64,000 bases of DNA. Origin: Gymnorhina tibicen. Its lineage: Eukaryota > Chordata > Aves > Passeriformes > Artamidae. The number at the start of each line of letters is the position of its first letter. Position 1 is the first letter of the stretch. Shown here in pieces: positions 1-11,050 of the stretch. The notes beneath the pieces were generated by a model that made no database searches, had not been told where the DNA came from, and saw nothing but the letters and a program-made list of their open reading frames with translations. Made by a program: the position numbers and the translations under genes. Location of the stretch: contig VXAZ01001058.1 in the NCBI GenBank assembly GCA_013399875.1, positions 1,948,772 to 2,012,771 of the forward strand, written 5' to 3'.

Positions 1-29
1 TTTTTTTTTTTTTTTTTTTTTTTTTTTTT
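1..29. repeat. Poly-T tract (T29)
   Basis: A run of 29 T occupies the window edge, so its true length may be greater. It is one of 15 T-runs of 12 or more bases on this strand. It is not visibly attached to a retrotransposed gene: the 200 bases that follow contain no recognisable processed-pseudogene sequence. Confidence 0.97.
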
Positions 30-3000
30 GATGTCTACGTGTCTTGAGATGCCATGATTAGGGATGCACATAAAGAGCTGCTGTGGTTTTGGTCCAGAAC
101 CCAGCCAGCTGCCAGCAGCGTTCCTGAGGGCTCTGTGGTGCCGGAGTGAGAAGCACTGCAGGGTTTTGGGTTTTCTCCAGCATTATGAAACAGAAGTAAA
201 GAGAGAAGTCAGCATGTACCTTCAAGGGTTGTGTTTTTATTTTAACTCTCTCGCCGTGGAGAGCTGAGGTTTGCATCTTCTCCGCTGAGACTGGTGCTCG
301 TGAAATGTAACTCACTTCAGTGAATGTCCTTAAACTCTGCCAAGAGCAGAGAAGGCTGAGAAACACGGGATTTGCTTTGCCCGGAGGTGGAGGAGTCGTG
401 CTGCAGAGGCAGACACAAGCACCCTGCTCGCTCCTGTTTCCCGTGCCAAAGGCGGTGTGAGTTTTGGTCTTGTTCAATGAGACGAGAGCTTTAAGCTCCA
501 TCTGCGTCTTTTTTTTTTTTTTGGTGGTGCAGTTGTGCTTTTTAAATGCCTGTGGATTTCTCAGCGGGGGGTTTCAGTCCCCACACAATGTATTATTGTG
601 TTTGCCTCGCTCTAGTTCCTTGTTTCATGCGGAAACACCTTGAACCTTTGGCTGAGCTGGAAGATGGGTGCAGAGTCAGGCGCGCAGGAGGAACGTGTCT
701 GTGCACGGCTGCTCAGCCTTGACTTACCCGGCTGCTGCTCCAGGCACTGAATGTGTTTGGCTAACACAGGCGCTCCCCTGCCTTCTGATCGGCAGTCTAC
801 ACGTACTTATTTTTGTTTTAGAGGCTGATCCCTAGGGTAAGGAGGCTGTAGCCAGAAATAAGTGAGTGTTCACACTTGCCTTTATGAACTTCTTGAGTAT
901 TTTGCCAATTAATTCTTAGGTGACTGAGGCTAAAATATCTATTGTAAAGGACACAGCCAGGAATGCTGCTCTCCCTGCTGTTCTTCACCCATTCCAGTTT
1001 ATGCAAAACTTGATAAAGGTGCCTGTGCTGTCTTGGCCATTTGCAGTCTGCTTTACGAAGCCTCTTAACCAGCAGAAAAAAATGTGTAAATAAATACAAC
1101 AGCTTCGCCTTGCAGCCTTGCCAAGTCAATTTGGTGCGTGTTGAGGAGGCAGAACACTTGGTTACAGAAGCAAATGGGTCTTCTCCATGTTCTGTGCTCC
1201 TGTCACATGGCCATCTCCCAGTTTTTTGGTAAGTGTAACAGGGAATCAAGCAATTATTTCAGGCATGTGCAGAAGAAGGGGGGGGGAAGCTAACAGCTGA
1301 ACATTAGCCGACTAGGAAAGGTGGAGCTGAATTGTATCTCTTGATGGGGTTGGGGCTGTCAAAGAACAGCGATTCCTGCTGCCTTTTTCACAGCATCTAG
1401 CTCGCTTCTTTTAAGCTGTATTTCTGAGATTGGGGGACTTTGGCTGTAGTGCTGGTTTGAAGGAGTTTGCCAGCTCACTGGCTCTCAGCATGTTCCTGTC
1501 ACAGTGCGTCTCTCTCCTGTGATTCTTGACCTGAGTAGTTGAATGAGTGTCTTCACCAAGCAGTCGTGCTTTTGTTATAAGTCAGCACTGCTTTGCTGGA
1601 AGTATGGGTGCTGCAAGGATGGATGGGGAGCCAGGGGACACAGGGCCTGAAACCAGGGAAGAGTGGCTGTAGTTTCCACAACCTGGTTGTGTTTCAAGCC
1701 TTTCTTTTGCAGGAGTAAATTTCACAGGACTGAAATTCCCTTCTGAAGGGGAGATACTCCCCCCAAACTTCTGCTCAGACCTGTCTGCAGCTGTGTCACT
1801 TGTCTCTCTCAGGCAGGGGACGCACCAGCCAATTCTGCAGCAGGTGATACAGAGCTCAGGTTGGGTTCTCTTGGTGTTCCTGCAGCAGCAGCAGTGGTTT
1901 CAGCTTGGAGTCAAGCTCAGGCAGTGTTGTAGCAGTTCAGTCATTTCTGCCATGGTCTGGGCACCTGGGAAGGTCTGTGGCATTTGCTCCTTTTCTGTGA
2001 GCTGGAAATGAAATGCTCGGTTCAGAATGGTGACTGGGAATGTTCCTCCACGGCAGGGCTTGGGTTTTTCACATTGTTGCTGCTTTGTGCCAGCTGCCTG
2101 CTGCAGCACACCCCGGGAGACTCAAGTGGTCTGTGCTTTTGTGCCGTGGCCCTGCAAATCCACAGAGAGCTGATGAAGAGCAAAGTTGGGCAGATGCCAT
2201 CCTCTGTGCTCTGTGGCAGCTTCTGAAGGCATCAGTCCTGGCTCAGCGAGGCACCTGATGAACAGAGTGAGAGGAGGGTCCTTTTCCCAAGGGAGTTTAA
2301 AGCCGCTCTGCCACAGGAGCTTTGCTGAATTGCAGATTGCTTTTTCTCTCCCACTCTTTTCTAAATCTGCTGCTGCTCCTGAAGTGGCAGTAGATTTTAC
2401 TCATGTGTGCTACTGCATGAGTGAGTGTGCGCTGCAGAGTAGAGTTGTAAGCAACTGACATGATGTTGATCATAATGTAACTAATGACACTTAAAATATT
2501 TGCTTGTTTGTAATATACTGTGGTCTCTTTCCAGGCGCTGAAATTGAGAGACAAACTTCAGCTGTATTTGGCATGGTGTTTGGAGAGATGGACAGCTTTC
2601 TGTCACTTCTCTGACAGATAGGCTTTGAATTTTTAAGAGAAAACAGAGGAGCTTTTTGGTTTTTCTCCCCACTCAAACCCGACCAACCGGAAGCCAGGTG
2701 GAGGGCAGATCTCGCATGCATTCTGTTTATTTCTACGTGCAAACGCATCTTCTTGATGTGTCATTAACCTGGCTGAGCTCCGGTGCTATTTTTAGCAGCC
2801 TTATGGTGTAGGGACAAGGAGCAATCCCAGTAAGCGTTTGCGAGCAGCTCGGCCCAGGACCAGGGTGCTGGCACAGAGCCCAGGGTGGCAGGGTCCTCCC
2901 TCCCTGCCTGGCCCAGGGGCCTGGAGGGGCTGGATGAGCTTCCCTGTCCCCAGTCCCACACAGGGAAATCTGTGTAAAGCCTTACTCTTCGGTTCCTGTG

Positions 3001-3899
3001 GCCATGGTAACCGACAACCATATACATCAAACGTGGATACATCAAACTTGACTAATTAACCTAATGGAGAGGCGTTTCCAGGCTGAGTCTCTCCCCTCGG
3101 ATTTCAGGGCAGAACTTGTGTTGTCTGATCTGTCAGCAATCTCCACGGCCAGCGCAGACTTTTCCAGAGTGGTTTCTTTAACAGGTTTCTTTCACAGGTC
3201 ACTTTCAGGTGGGGAGGATGGCCGAAATCGCTGTGATGTCTTGGGTGCTTCTCTTGCCCTGCATTCCCCTCTCTTGCTAATCTCTCAGATTGCCATGGAA
3301 GGAAGGTCCCAAACTTAGATGGAAAAAACTTGCTCTGATTTCTTCCTTGGACCGGGTGAGGTGAAAGTGGATACTTCCCTGCATCTCTCCTGTTTCTGTA
3401 CTGCAGGATCTCTTCCACCCTGACTTCCTGTTTAAAAATCTGCGAAATCCTCAGGCTCGGAACAAACCAGCACGTCCTGGAGATGTCTGTGCACATCTTC
3501 AGGTTCCCTCATCTTAATGTACTAGTTAAAGGCATTGCTGCTTTGCACCGTTTCTCCTGGGTTTAATTATTATTTCAGTGATTGGAGCTGCAGACTGCAG
3601 CAGGGACTTAAGAGTTCAGCCTCAATTAAAAACCACCCTGTGCCAGGCAGATAGCGGCAGGCAGCTCTGCTATTCTCAAGTGTCTCCAGCAGTCCATCGA
3701 AACACCATGTGATCGGCTCAGTTGAGAAATCTGAGTAGGCAGAAAGCAGTTTCTGGGATAAACCTTGTGAGTGCTTCTCAAAATAGCCTGAAAGCAAGGT
3801 TTTGCTTTCCACAGCCGCTCTTGGTCCTTGAGGCTGGTCAGAATTTTACGTGGATTACTAAATATTGCGAAGGTCTGATCTTCAAAAACCATAAGGTCC
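30..3899. other. Noncoding stretch, no recognisable gene
   Basis: I see no gene here. Simple features are a T14 run at 509-522 and a G9 run at 1278-1286. Good 3' splice-site look-alikes (pyrimidine tract plus CAG) end at 1712 and 2534. Each is followed by a short open frame with no domain and no convincing 5' splice site, so I treat them as decoys. The open frames at both ends of the stretch overlap frames on the opposite strand. The base composition is T- and G-rich, as in the rest of the window. Confidence 0.7.
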
Positions 3900-3919
3900 T
3901 TTTTTTTTTTTTTTTTTTT
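3900..3919. repeat. Poly-T tract (T20)
   Basis: An uninterrupted run of 20 T is followed by a pyrimidine-rich stretch. It could act as a polypyrimidine tract, but no AG in the next 40 bases leads into a convincing exon. Confidence 0.97.
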
Positions 3920-5879
3920 CTTCTCCTTTTTGATGCTGCCTCTGGTATGTTTAAACTTAGAGGATTTGCATTTTCACGTCTTTCTAGCCTTAATTGTAAG
4001 TACTGGGATCTTCCTTACTTGCAGTTCCAGCTTTTTATGTTTTTCAGCAAAGCTGATGACCTCATGTTTGACCCTTGGAAACCTCTTGGGCAGCCCAGCA
4101 AACAAATGTGCTGTGAGAAGAGCACATGATAGTAGCCTGAGCTATTACACTGGTCAGTCATTGACCAGGACTCTTGTTTTTCTTCCTTTGAAGATCTGCT
4201 TAATCATTGGCATTGCAACCCCTGCTGTGCTGGGCACCTGGAGGGGTTTGCTGGCTGCTCCCTGGGATGTGCGGGGTGATGAGGGAGGTGGCAGGGGGGG
4301 CTTTAGAGAGCCCAGCGCTGTAATCAGGTTTTACTGGGGAAGAGATTGTCATTGATATCCCTGGGATTTGGCATCTATATAAATACACGAGCCAGGCTCT
4401 GGTTAAGCGTGCAGGTTCATGTCAGTTCATTTGTCTGGGAATGGGGCCGGGAGCGTCTTACGACCACGGTCCTTCCGTGGGATTTCTGTTCCCAGTATAA
4501 CCCACAAGCTGATGAGGTGGGGCCTGCTGAGGGTAAATCCCCGTAAATGCTGGTGCAGCTGGAAGTGACTGCTTCAGACATGGCTGATTTCAGGTTCAGC
4601 TGAGAGATGGGGATGAAAACTGCATAGCTAAAGCTGAGGGGGACTAGTGCCCGTGGGCCGGGGTGCTGCATGAATGACTGAAAGCTTGTGAAGCAGCTCT
4701 GAGGTCTCAGAGTTGTGAGTTGTTTTTCCACCCTTATTTACTGTAATACCTCTGGGTGACACGGAGCATTCAGGAGATGCTGTTAAACTGAATTCTACAG
4801 CTGAATTCACACTGGAGAAATGAGAATTGCTTCTTTTTGTTGGGGAAAAAATAAATCTGCTTTTATCACATCCTTGTTATCCTTACAGCCTGTGGCTTGG
4901 AAAATGAGAGAAAATTGATAGTGAGGGCTGAGTGACATGTGGAGAGAGGTAGGATCCTGGCTTTCTGTGGGCCTTATTTCATGAACTTCTTGCCCTTCAT
5001 GCGTTTGCTGATGTGTCAGTGAAACTGAATTTCGTTGGCAAAAATGTGGTTTGAGTGGATATCTTAGATTAACTCTCAATTGCCTGCCTAAGGGTGATTT
5101 TAAGCGAGGCTTCCAGGAGCATCCCTGCTCTTGCTGTGTCTTTGGCTGTTGCTCCCCTCTCCCAGACTGGCCGTCTGCACGAGGGGCTTCTCTGCAGAGA
5201 GCAGCCTGTGCTCTGTGCTCACGTACTGTGCAGAGCCATGAAAAATGTTGTTCAGATGACAGTGATTTGGGGTAGCTCTAGAAAATAATTTTCTGCTGGT
5301 GGATAGTACCAAACTATTTCCTTTCACCCACCCCCTCCCTTCCCCAAAACAAAAGAAGAGATGAAAGGATTCATTAGGAATTATTCACTCAGCTCTGCCG
5401 CCTGTCTGAGATCTGGCTGTCTGCGTTCATCCCCCAGCTCAGGGAAGGTCAGAGGGCATCTCCCTGGGGAGGATTTGCTGTTGACTGAATTGCACTCTGT
5501 CATTATCCTGCTGGATAACGAATGCAGTGGCCTCATTGGCACTGGCTTCAGAAAAAGCACGGTCATCTGCATGTGGCCTTGAGGCGAGAGGCGAAAGCCT
5601 AAGGAGAGCGGCGTGGAAAACCTCGTCTTGTGGGAAAGATGCAGGACAGAGCCAGGCAGTTTGGCACTGAGGTTTACTTGCTGCGTGATGCTGAGCAGGT
5701 CTGGGGCTGCTCTGGACCTCTGCGTTACCTTGTTGGAGGTGGGGGAACACAGCAAGGAGGTTTAAAGGACAAAACTCCGTCTGATGGGGTGAAACTAGTT
5801 AAAGCTGCTCCTGTTTTCTCCAGTAGAAAATATGGCATGCTTGTGACACAGTTTGAGATATTTTAATGAGATTTAAACA
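3920..5879. other. Noncoding stretch, no recognisable gene
   Basis: No gene is recognised. A TATA-like string (TATATAAATA, 4376-4385) lies in AT-rich sequence without an initiator or CpG context and is probably chance. A 141-codon open frame (3930-4355, +) has no domain and is low-complexity at its start because of the preceding T-run. The stretch is ordinary T/G-rich DNA. Confidence 0.65.
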
Positions 5880-6360
5880 ATTTTTTTTTTCTCTTTGTTT
5901 TGTTTTCAAATAGGTTTCCTGAAAGAAAAACATACAAATCCCCCTGAGCTAATTGGTGTGTGATTTGAATTCAGCTGCTACCTTGGAAGAGCTTTTCCAG
6001 CAGCTGATCTGAAAACAGCCTTTCCCACAATATTGTGGGTTGTCAGTCAATGCTAAAGGATCTTGAAGTTGCTGGTGGGAAGGAGAGCGATGTGTTTTGT
6101 TTGATATGCTGCATCTTTTAGTTCGAGTGTCATAAAATACTCAGAGGCGTGTGAAAAACCCTAATGGGGAGAAGCTATCAGAGGGATGAAAGTCACGGTA
6201 GCTGGAAACGAGTAAGAAACAGTTGCGGGTGCCGGAGCCCGTTGGGCTGGCTAAGGAAGTAGATAGACCTGAAGAAAATTTGCATTTTAAGCACCAATTT
6301 CAGATGTTACCCACCGCCTTGTGCCTTGATCTTCTGGCAGCCACCGGCTTAGAAGGGCTC
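5880..6360. other. Candidate conserved noncoding block
   Basis: This is an AT-rich block that starts with a pyrimidine tract ending in a TAG at about 5912 and has few open frames. It contains a perfect 16-bp palindrome at 6024-6039 (CCCACAATATTGTGGG). About one palindrome of that size is expected by chance in 64 kb. Its texture, mixed non-repetitive AT-rich sequence with homeodomain-type cores such as GCTAATTGG, resembles vertebrate CNEs. That is an impression from composition only, since conservation cannot be seen in one sequence. Confidence 0.25.
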
Positions 6361-6362
6361 AA

Positions 6363-6419
6363 CGCCGTGCCCTTCCCGCGCGCGCTCGCACGTCGCTGAA
6401 CCGCGCTGGGGGTGGCCGG
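6363..6419. promoter_or_regulatory. CpG islet (12 CpG in 57 bp)
   Basis: Twelve CpG dinucleotides, including a CGCGCGCG run, are packed into 57 bases between two AT-rich blocks. Methylated vertebrate DNA loses CpG quickly, so a dense patch implies either germline hypomethylation or recent sequence. It is too short to meet usual CpG-island length rules. No TATA box or obvious start site accompanies it. Confidence 0.4.
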
Positions 6420-6790
6420 ATGCAGCCCTGTGAAGTAAAGTATTAAGCTTCAAATGTTGGCCTTCGTTGCCTTCAGGCTAAGTCGGTTCCCTGGAAGATG
6501 CTGTGATAAAATTGCTGGCCCAGGTAATTTGTGTCCTGATGATGAGCAGCAGAGAGGAGGGCAAGAGTTTGTGCGCCTGCTTATTGCTGTCATCTGTCTT
6601 GCAATCCGATATTTATGAAATGGCCTTTTGTGTTACCGTGCGGGGTGTGTGAGTGCATATTTAAGTGGTTAGTAAATATAGTCAGTTGCTAGATTGGATC
6701 AAATCATCCTCTCAACAAATACAGACAGTGATGTTTCACATCTGGATGTTCTGACTGTAAAGTACAGAAGGAGGTGCTCTTAGTGAGTTT
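6420..6790. other. Candidate conserved noncoding block
   Basis: Non-repetitive AT-rich sequence with very few open frames on either strand. It carries enhancer-like motif strings such as TGATGATGAG and TTAAGTGGTTAGTAAATA. It directly flanks the CpG islet. The call rests only on texture and the absence of repeats; alignment to other amniotes would settle it. Confidence 0.25.
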
Positions 6791-7918
6791 AACATCTTAT
6801 ACCCGAAGCAGGGCAGTAATTGCTTAAAATCACTGTAATTCTGCTACCAGCATTAAAGGATATAAAATTATGCTGTGCTGTAATAAACCAAAAAAATACA
6901 GCTGCCTGGAAGAGTCTTGTTGCTCTAATCCAGGACAACGTGTGGGACTGGTTGTGAATCAGTTTAATCTCTTCTGGGGGTCTGACCCTCTGAATTCCTG
7001 TCACTGCAAGAAATCCTCCTTGGAAGGCAATCATCTCCAGGCTGGTGCTCAGCTGAGTGATGCATGACCAAGTAGTAGCTTGTAGCATTTATGAACTAGG
7101 GCAGAAGTAGATCCCTTATTCAGACAGAGCTGTGTAAGCCTCCAGTGCTCTGTACTAGGCCCCAAATTTGCCTACGTTATAAATAAGTCTGTGGCTGTGT
7201 GCTTGTGTGTTTCTTTTTTTAAGCTGAAGGCAACCCCTTAAGCTCTTTTCTGCAGGTCTGTTCAAGCTGGGGCATGGGGAATTCCTAAGAGGATTATCAT
7301 GGTTTACTTGATACAGAACTTGAACTTGAGCAATGGCTTATCTTATCAGTGATAAAAGACATGGAAATGAAGTTTACGTAACCAAAGAGGCCTTGAACTG
7401 TGGCTTTTTTTTTTTTTCCTCTTCTGGAAACTGGAATGACAGATCTCCCGAGTTCTTCTCTGCTCACAACTGCAGTGTTTGTTATCTGGTGTGTACTGTC
7501 TGCTTACCACTGGCATTTATTTCCAGTGCTGTTTGGAGCTGTCCTCTGAGGAAAAGAAAAGAAAAGGGGTAGAGGCAGAGAGCAGCAGAGGCTTAGCAAG
7601 AGGAGCCGTGGGCATTTTCTGCTTTTGCTGGAAAGCTTGGTGTCCTCGCTGGAGAGACCGGTGCCACACGTGGCTTGGTTGCAAGCTCTTGTGTTACACC
7701 GAGCTCAGCAGGTGATTTGAAGAACGGCAGAGAGCAGATCCACTTCACCAGTGGGCTGCGAGCACGGGGCTGGAAAGGCTCAAAAGTTGTGAGTAAACCT
7801 GACCGTGAGAACCAGAAAACGCCTGGGAATAGATGAAGATGCCCTGTCTGTTCCCACTGGAAAAAGTAAATGAGCGGGGAGGGCCGGGATAATCTCCTTG
7901 GTGGCAGCTAGAAAATGA
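6791..7918. other. Noncoding stretch, no recognisable gene
   Basis: It contains a T13 run (7405-7417) and a 3' splice-site look-alike ending at 7254 that leads into early stops. No gene is recognised. GC content rises towards the CpG-rich segment that follows. Confidence 0.65.
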
Positions 7919-8160
7919 ATGCGGACAAACGCGTGCTGCCGCGCTCTGGCTCTGCTGCGCGGGGGCTCTGGCTCAGGGCGGGTGCAGCGCCCAGGCCCCT
8001 GCAGGGGTGAGGGAGGTGGTGCAGCACCCCGACTGCCGCTGGAGGAGAGCGGCCTGAGCATCGCGGCTCCGATCTCGCCCACCGCGGGTCCCGCTGGACG
8101 CGCCTGCGTGGGGTGGGCTGAGCAGCTGCGTGCACAGCGGGGCTGCAGAGCGGCACAGGC
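7919..8160. promoter_or_regulatory. CpG-island candidate
   Basis: I count about 25 CpG in roughly 240 bases of high-GC sequence, close to the number expected from the C and G content. CpG is therefore hardly depleted, unlike the rest of the window. A 149-codon + frame (7919-8368) and two - frames span it, but GC-rich DNA is naturally stop-poor and none of them has a recognisable domain. An alternative promoter, an orphan CpG island or an enhancer are all possible. No TATA box or initiator is evident. Confidence 0.5.
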
Positions 8161-9419
8161 TGGGCCACCTGCTCACCTGTCCCTCCACCAGCCTCCGCTG
8201 CCTCCCCTCTGGAGGGGGAGATACACGGTGCTCAGCGAGCAGCTCTCTGAGCAGGCGTTAGGAAGAAGAGAGGAGCCTCTCCGTCCTGCCAGATTACAGT
8301 GGGTTTTCTTGCCCTGGTGTTCTACACCTGCTTTGTCTGTGCTGCGTGGGAGGAATTTTATTTTTTGAGCTCTTGCTGTCACGGATTGTGACAATGCCAC
8401 AGAGGTCTGGGCTGCTCTGTGCTTCCCACAGAAGGACTCAGCAGACAGTCGAAGGCTGGCAAGCTGACAGCACTTATTAGAGGTAACCTTCAGGAAATGC
8501 CACACACAGCCCTCGCTGAGCTTTCTGGCTCCAGGCGCATACAGTATTTACACCACGCTTCTTGAGTTTCCCTGAAGGCTCTCAGCCTGCAGCTGCCTTT
8601 CTGTGCTCTGCCACCTGCCCTGTGTCCTCATGCTCCAGCGCCTGGGGTGGGTTCCGGCTGCCGGGCTCCTCTGGCAGCCACCCATCATGCTGTGGGGGGC
8701 TGGTGACACCAGCTCTTCCTCTGTGCTTGGCGCAAAGATCGTGTCCTTTGGCCTCCTAGAAGATGCTTGTGGAAATCCGGTTCTGGAGCCTGGGGTAAAG
8801 CCAGCACCAAGTTTTCACACTTGTGTGTGCAGGGAATGAGCTGTTAAGAAGTGCAGCACTTGCACAGCAGCTCTTTGTTGAAATGCAAGGGAATTACATG
8901 GGATCAGCTCTTTTGACTAAGCAGGTGACTTGCTCGAGTGGCTGTGTGTGGAGTTAAAAGCCAAACCCTAAGCACTAAGGTTTGAAAATTTTTTCTCAGG
9001 TTGTCTTGATGATGTTTTTCCATCCTTCATGGGGTGGGAGGAAGGAAATGTGATACTATCTGGTTCTAGTAAATCACAGTGCTGAAGAGCACCTGAATAC
9101 TTCATGGTGCCAGAGCCTGGACTAGGTGGGTTTGGGGAGGCAGTGTTGTGCACCCTATTGGGACATTTGCCCCGAAGGCAAGTCAAGTATTTTCTCTGCT
9201 TCCTGTCTGAGAGGTAGGGGAATGTATATCTCAAGGGTGGGATTACAGGATGTGCTCAAGCCTAGCCTTGCTCTGCTGCCCCCAGAGTTGGTAGCTCTTG
9301 GATCTTCTACAAACCAAGACATGACTTTTTTCCAGCAGCAGGCGTCTGGAGTTTGATCCACCCGCTCTCATCCTGCTGCTTGTGGTGTGCACGAGTTGCT
9401 TGATGCTCTGCTCCTTTCA
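8161..9419. other. Noncoding stretch, no recognisable gene
   Basis: GC content declines from the CpG-rich segment. No repeat family or gene is recognised. A short inverted repeat around TGTCAC...GTGACA lies near 8378. At the right end a good 3' splice-site look-alike (CTGCTCCTTTCAG, ending 9420) runs straight into the hairpin chain. Confidence 0.65.
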
Positions 9420-9486
9420 GTGAAGGATCAGCTGTGATCCTTCACCAGTGGATCTGCTGTATAAAAAGCAGAGGACTGCTGTCCTC
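9420..9486. other. Chain of three inverted repeats
   Basis: Three hairpins lie head to tail. The first has perfect 11-bp arms GTGAAGGATCA (9420-9430) and TGATCCTTCAC (9435-9445) with a 4-base loop. The second has arms TCTGCT (9453-9458) and AGCAGA (9467-9472) around a TATAAAA-containing loop. The third has arms GAGGAC (9471-9476) and GTCCTC (9481-9486) with a 4-base loop. The 11-bp one is the notable member; 6-bp arms are common by chance. The function is unknown. Confidence 0.6.
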
Positions 9487-10747
9487 CTGGATGTTACCCT
9501 GCTTGGGGAAATGGGAACTCCCTGGGGCTTTGCCCTGGTGGAGTTGTCCTCTGGGATACTCCAAAGCCTATTTTGGCACACGCACTTACAGAGATATAAG
9601 TCTTTCCTCCCTGCTACCTTGTGAGAACTGTCAGAGGGGAACCCGTGGAGTGGCATTAAAATCCCACTTTATTATTGTTAATTTCCCGTAATACTCGGGC
9701 TTGGAGCGCCTGGCTGCTTGGACTTGCTCAGTGGGGAAGAGCGGGACAGACTGCCTCAAGCTGAGGTCCCTTGGCTGTGTCGGCTCTGAATCCCCTGCTC
9801 CTCTGGTGTGGATTTAATTTCCACGGTGCTGCAAATGCTTCCCCAGTGCCCAGCTATCAATTGAAAAGCGGTGGGGGGGTCTGCGGGGGGGTGGTGATGG
9901 TGGGGAATGACTTGTGGTCTCCATGGCAACCTACAGACGATAAATGGATCAATGTGCTGTTCTGCACCATCTGAAACTCAAGCAGCGCTGGCTAAATCTG
10001 GGGGCTGCCTTTGCCTGCCAGATCCTGCTGTGGGGTCATTAGTGTGAGACAGCTCAGCACGAAAGCCTTCCCATCACTGTGCCTCCAGGATCTTGCCGGG
10101 TTTGCCACAGAGTATGCAGGGTTTGTGCTGGAAACCCACACTCGGCTCACACTTGGCACACTTGGGGGTTTGGGTGTCTAGAGCTGCACCACTGCCTTGG
10201 GCTTAGGTGCTGGTATGGGCAACTGGCCAGGCATCCAAGTCCCTGGATTTGGAAAGGGTAAAGACAAATGGCTGGCTTCCCTTCCAGCACTTTTTAAAAC
10301 CTCCAGCTCTTTCTGCACAAGCACAGGGAGGTTTATGCTTTGCTTTCTGCGAGTTAAAGGCTCAGAATCCTGGATTAGGTTTGCGTTGGGGTGGTGGGTA
10401 AGGACAGCTGCCTTTGTTCTCACTTCTGCTTCTGGTGGCGTGGATAAACAGAAAATCTGTCTTCTGAGCTGCTGCTCCAGTGTTTCCAGTGACCACATTT
10501 ACCTGCAAAAGAACATAGTGATCTTCCCCCATGAGATTTCATAAAAACTTACCTTGGTCTGAAGTTTCCAATCCACTGCTTTTTAAACAGGAGTCTTTCC
10601 AGTGCTGAGGTCTTCCATGTGCTCTGGAATCATACCTGGCTTAGGTTCAACCAGAGGCTCCCCAGTTCTCAGCCGGGACCAGGGGCTGGTGTGACTGGAG
10701 CCGGTGGAAGGCAGGGGCTGTGTGCTCTGTCTGGCTCAGCAGCGCTT
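9487..10747. other. Noncoding stretch with a G-rich segment
   Basis: The only distinct feature is the G-rich segment at 9873-9905, with two G7 runs and a G4 run on the + strand, which could fold as a G-quadruplex. A miR-29-like 13-mer at 9964-9976 lacks any precursor hairpin. No gene is recognised. Confidence 0.65.
9873..9905 (+). other. Possible G-quadruplex
   Basis: G7 (9873-9879), G7 (9885-9891) and G4 (9902-9905) are separated by short loops. A four-tetrad-strand fold requires splitting one G7 run, so this is weaker than the candidate at 45221-45260. Confidence 0.45.
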
Positions 10748-10940
10748 CTTCGGCCCGTGCTCTTCTGGCTGTGGGAAAGGATAACCCCGGGTGCCTTCAG
10801 CGCTTTGAGTGCCGCAAATCCGAGGGGCCGCGTTCTTTCGGCGTTGGAGGTTGGTTGTGGTGATGAGGATCCGTGCAGACGAGCTCAGGATCTGAGGCGC
10901 TGCCTGGCCTCGGCTGCCCTTGCGTCTGGGGGCGTCAATG
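10748..10940. promoter_or_regulatory. CpG cluster
   Basis: About 16 CpG lie in 190 bases, well above the window background. A 148-codon + frame (10619-11065) runs through it. That frame has no domain and no bounding splice sites and is probably a by-product of high GC. It could be a weak regulatory CpG island. Confidence 0.35.
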
Positions 10941-10974
10941 CCTTTCCCTTGAAACAGGAGGAAAACTGTTGCCT

Positions 10975-11050
10975 TCCGTTTTACAAAGGGGCCTGGAGAG
11001 ATGAGTTGCCAGAGGCTGCACCTGAGGCTTGTGATGAAGCTGGGAGTACC
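10975..11050 (-). repeat. MIR-like SINE remnant
   Basis: The order of short matches (a TTTTACA start, then GAGAGATGAGTTGCC, then a GCTGGGA-type end) follows the reverse complement of the MIR core and 3' region (fraction of matching bases not computed). MIR copies in amniotes are ancient, so heavy divergence is expected. A RepeatMasker run with an amniote library would decide; chance similarity is possible. Confidence 0.35.

Noticed and set aside
4376..4385. TATA box at TATATAAATA
   Set aside because: AT-rich surroundings, no downstream initiator, CpG or first-exon signals.
4807..5079. Zinc-finger-like HQQTHEG string in a - strand frame
   Set aside because: The required paired cysteines and hydrophobic spacing of a C2H2 finger are absent; single chance match.
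6024..6039. 16-bp perfect palindrome as a special site
   Set aside because: About one such palindrome is expected by chance in 64 kb; kept only as a note in the block description.
9964..9976. miR-29-like 13-mer (GCACCATCTGAAA)
   Set aside because: First seed base differs and no precursor hairpin arm is present upstream.
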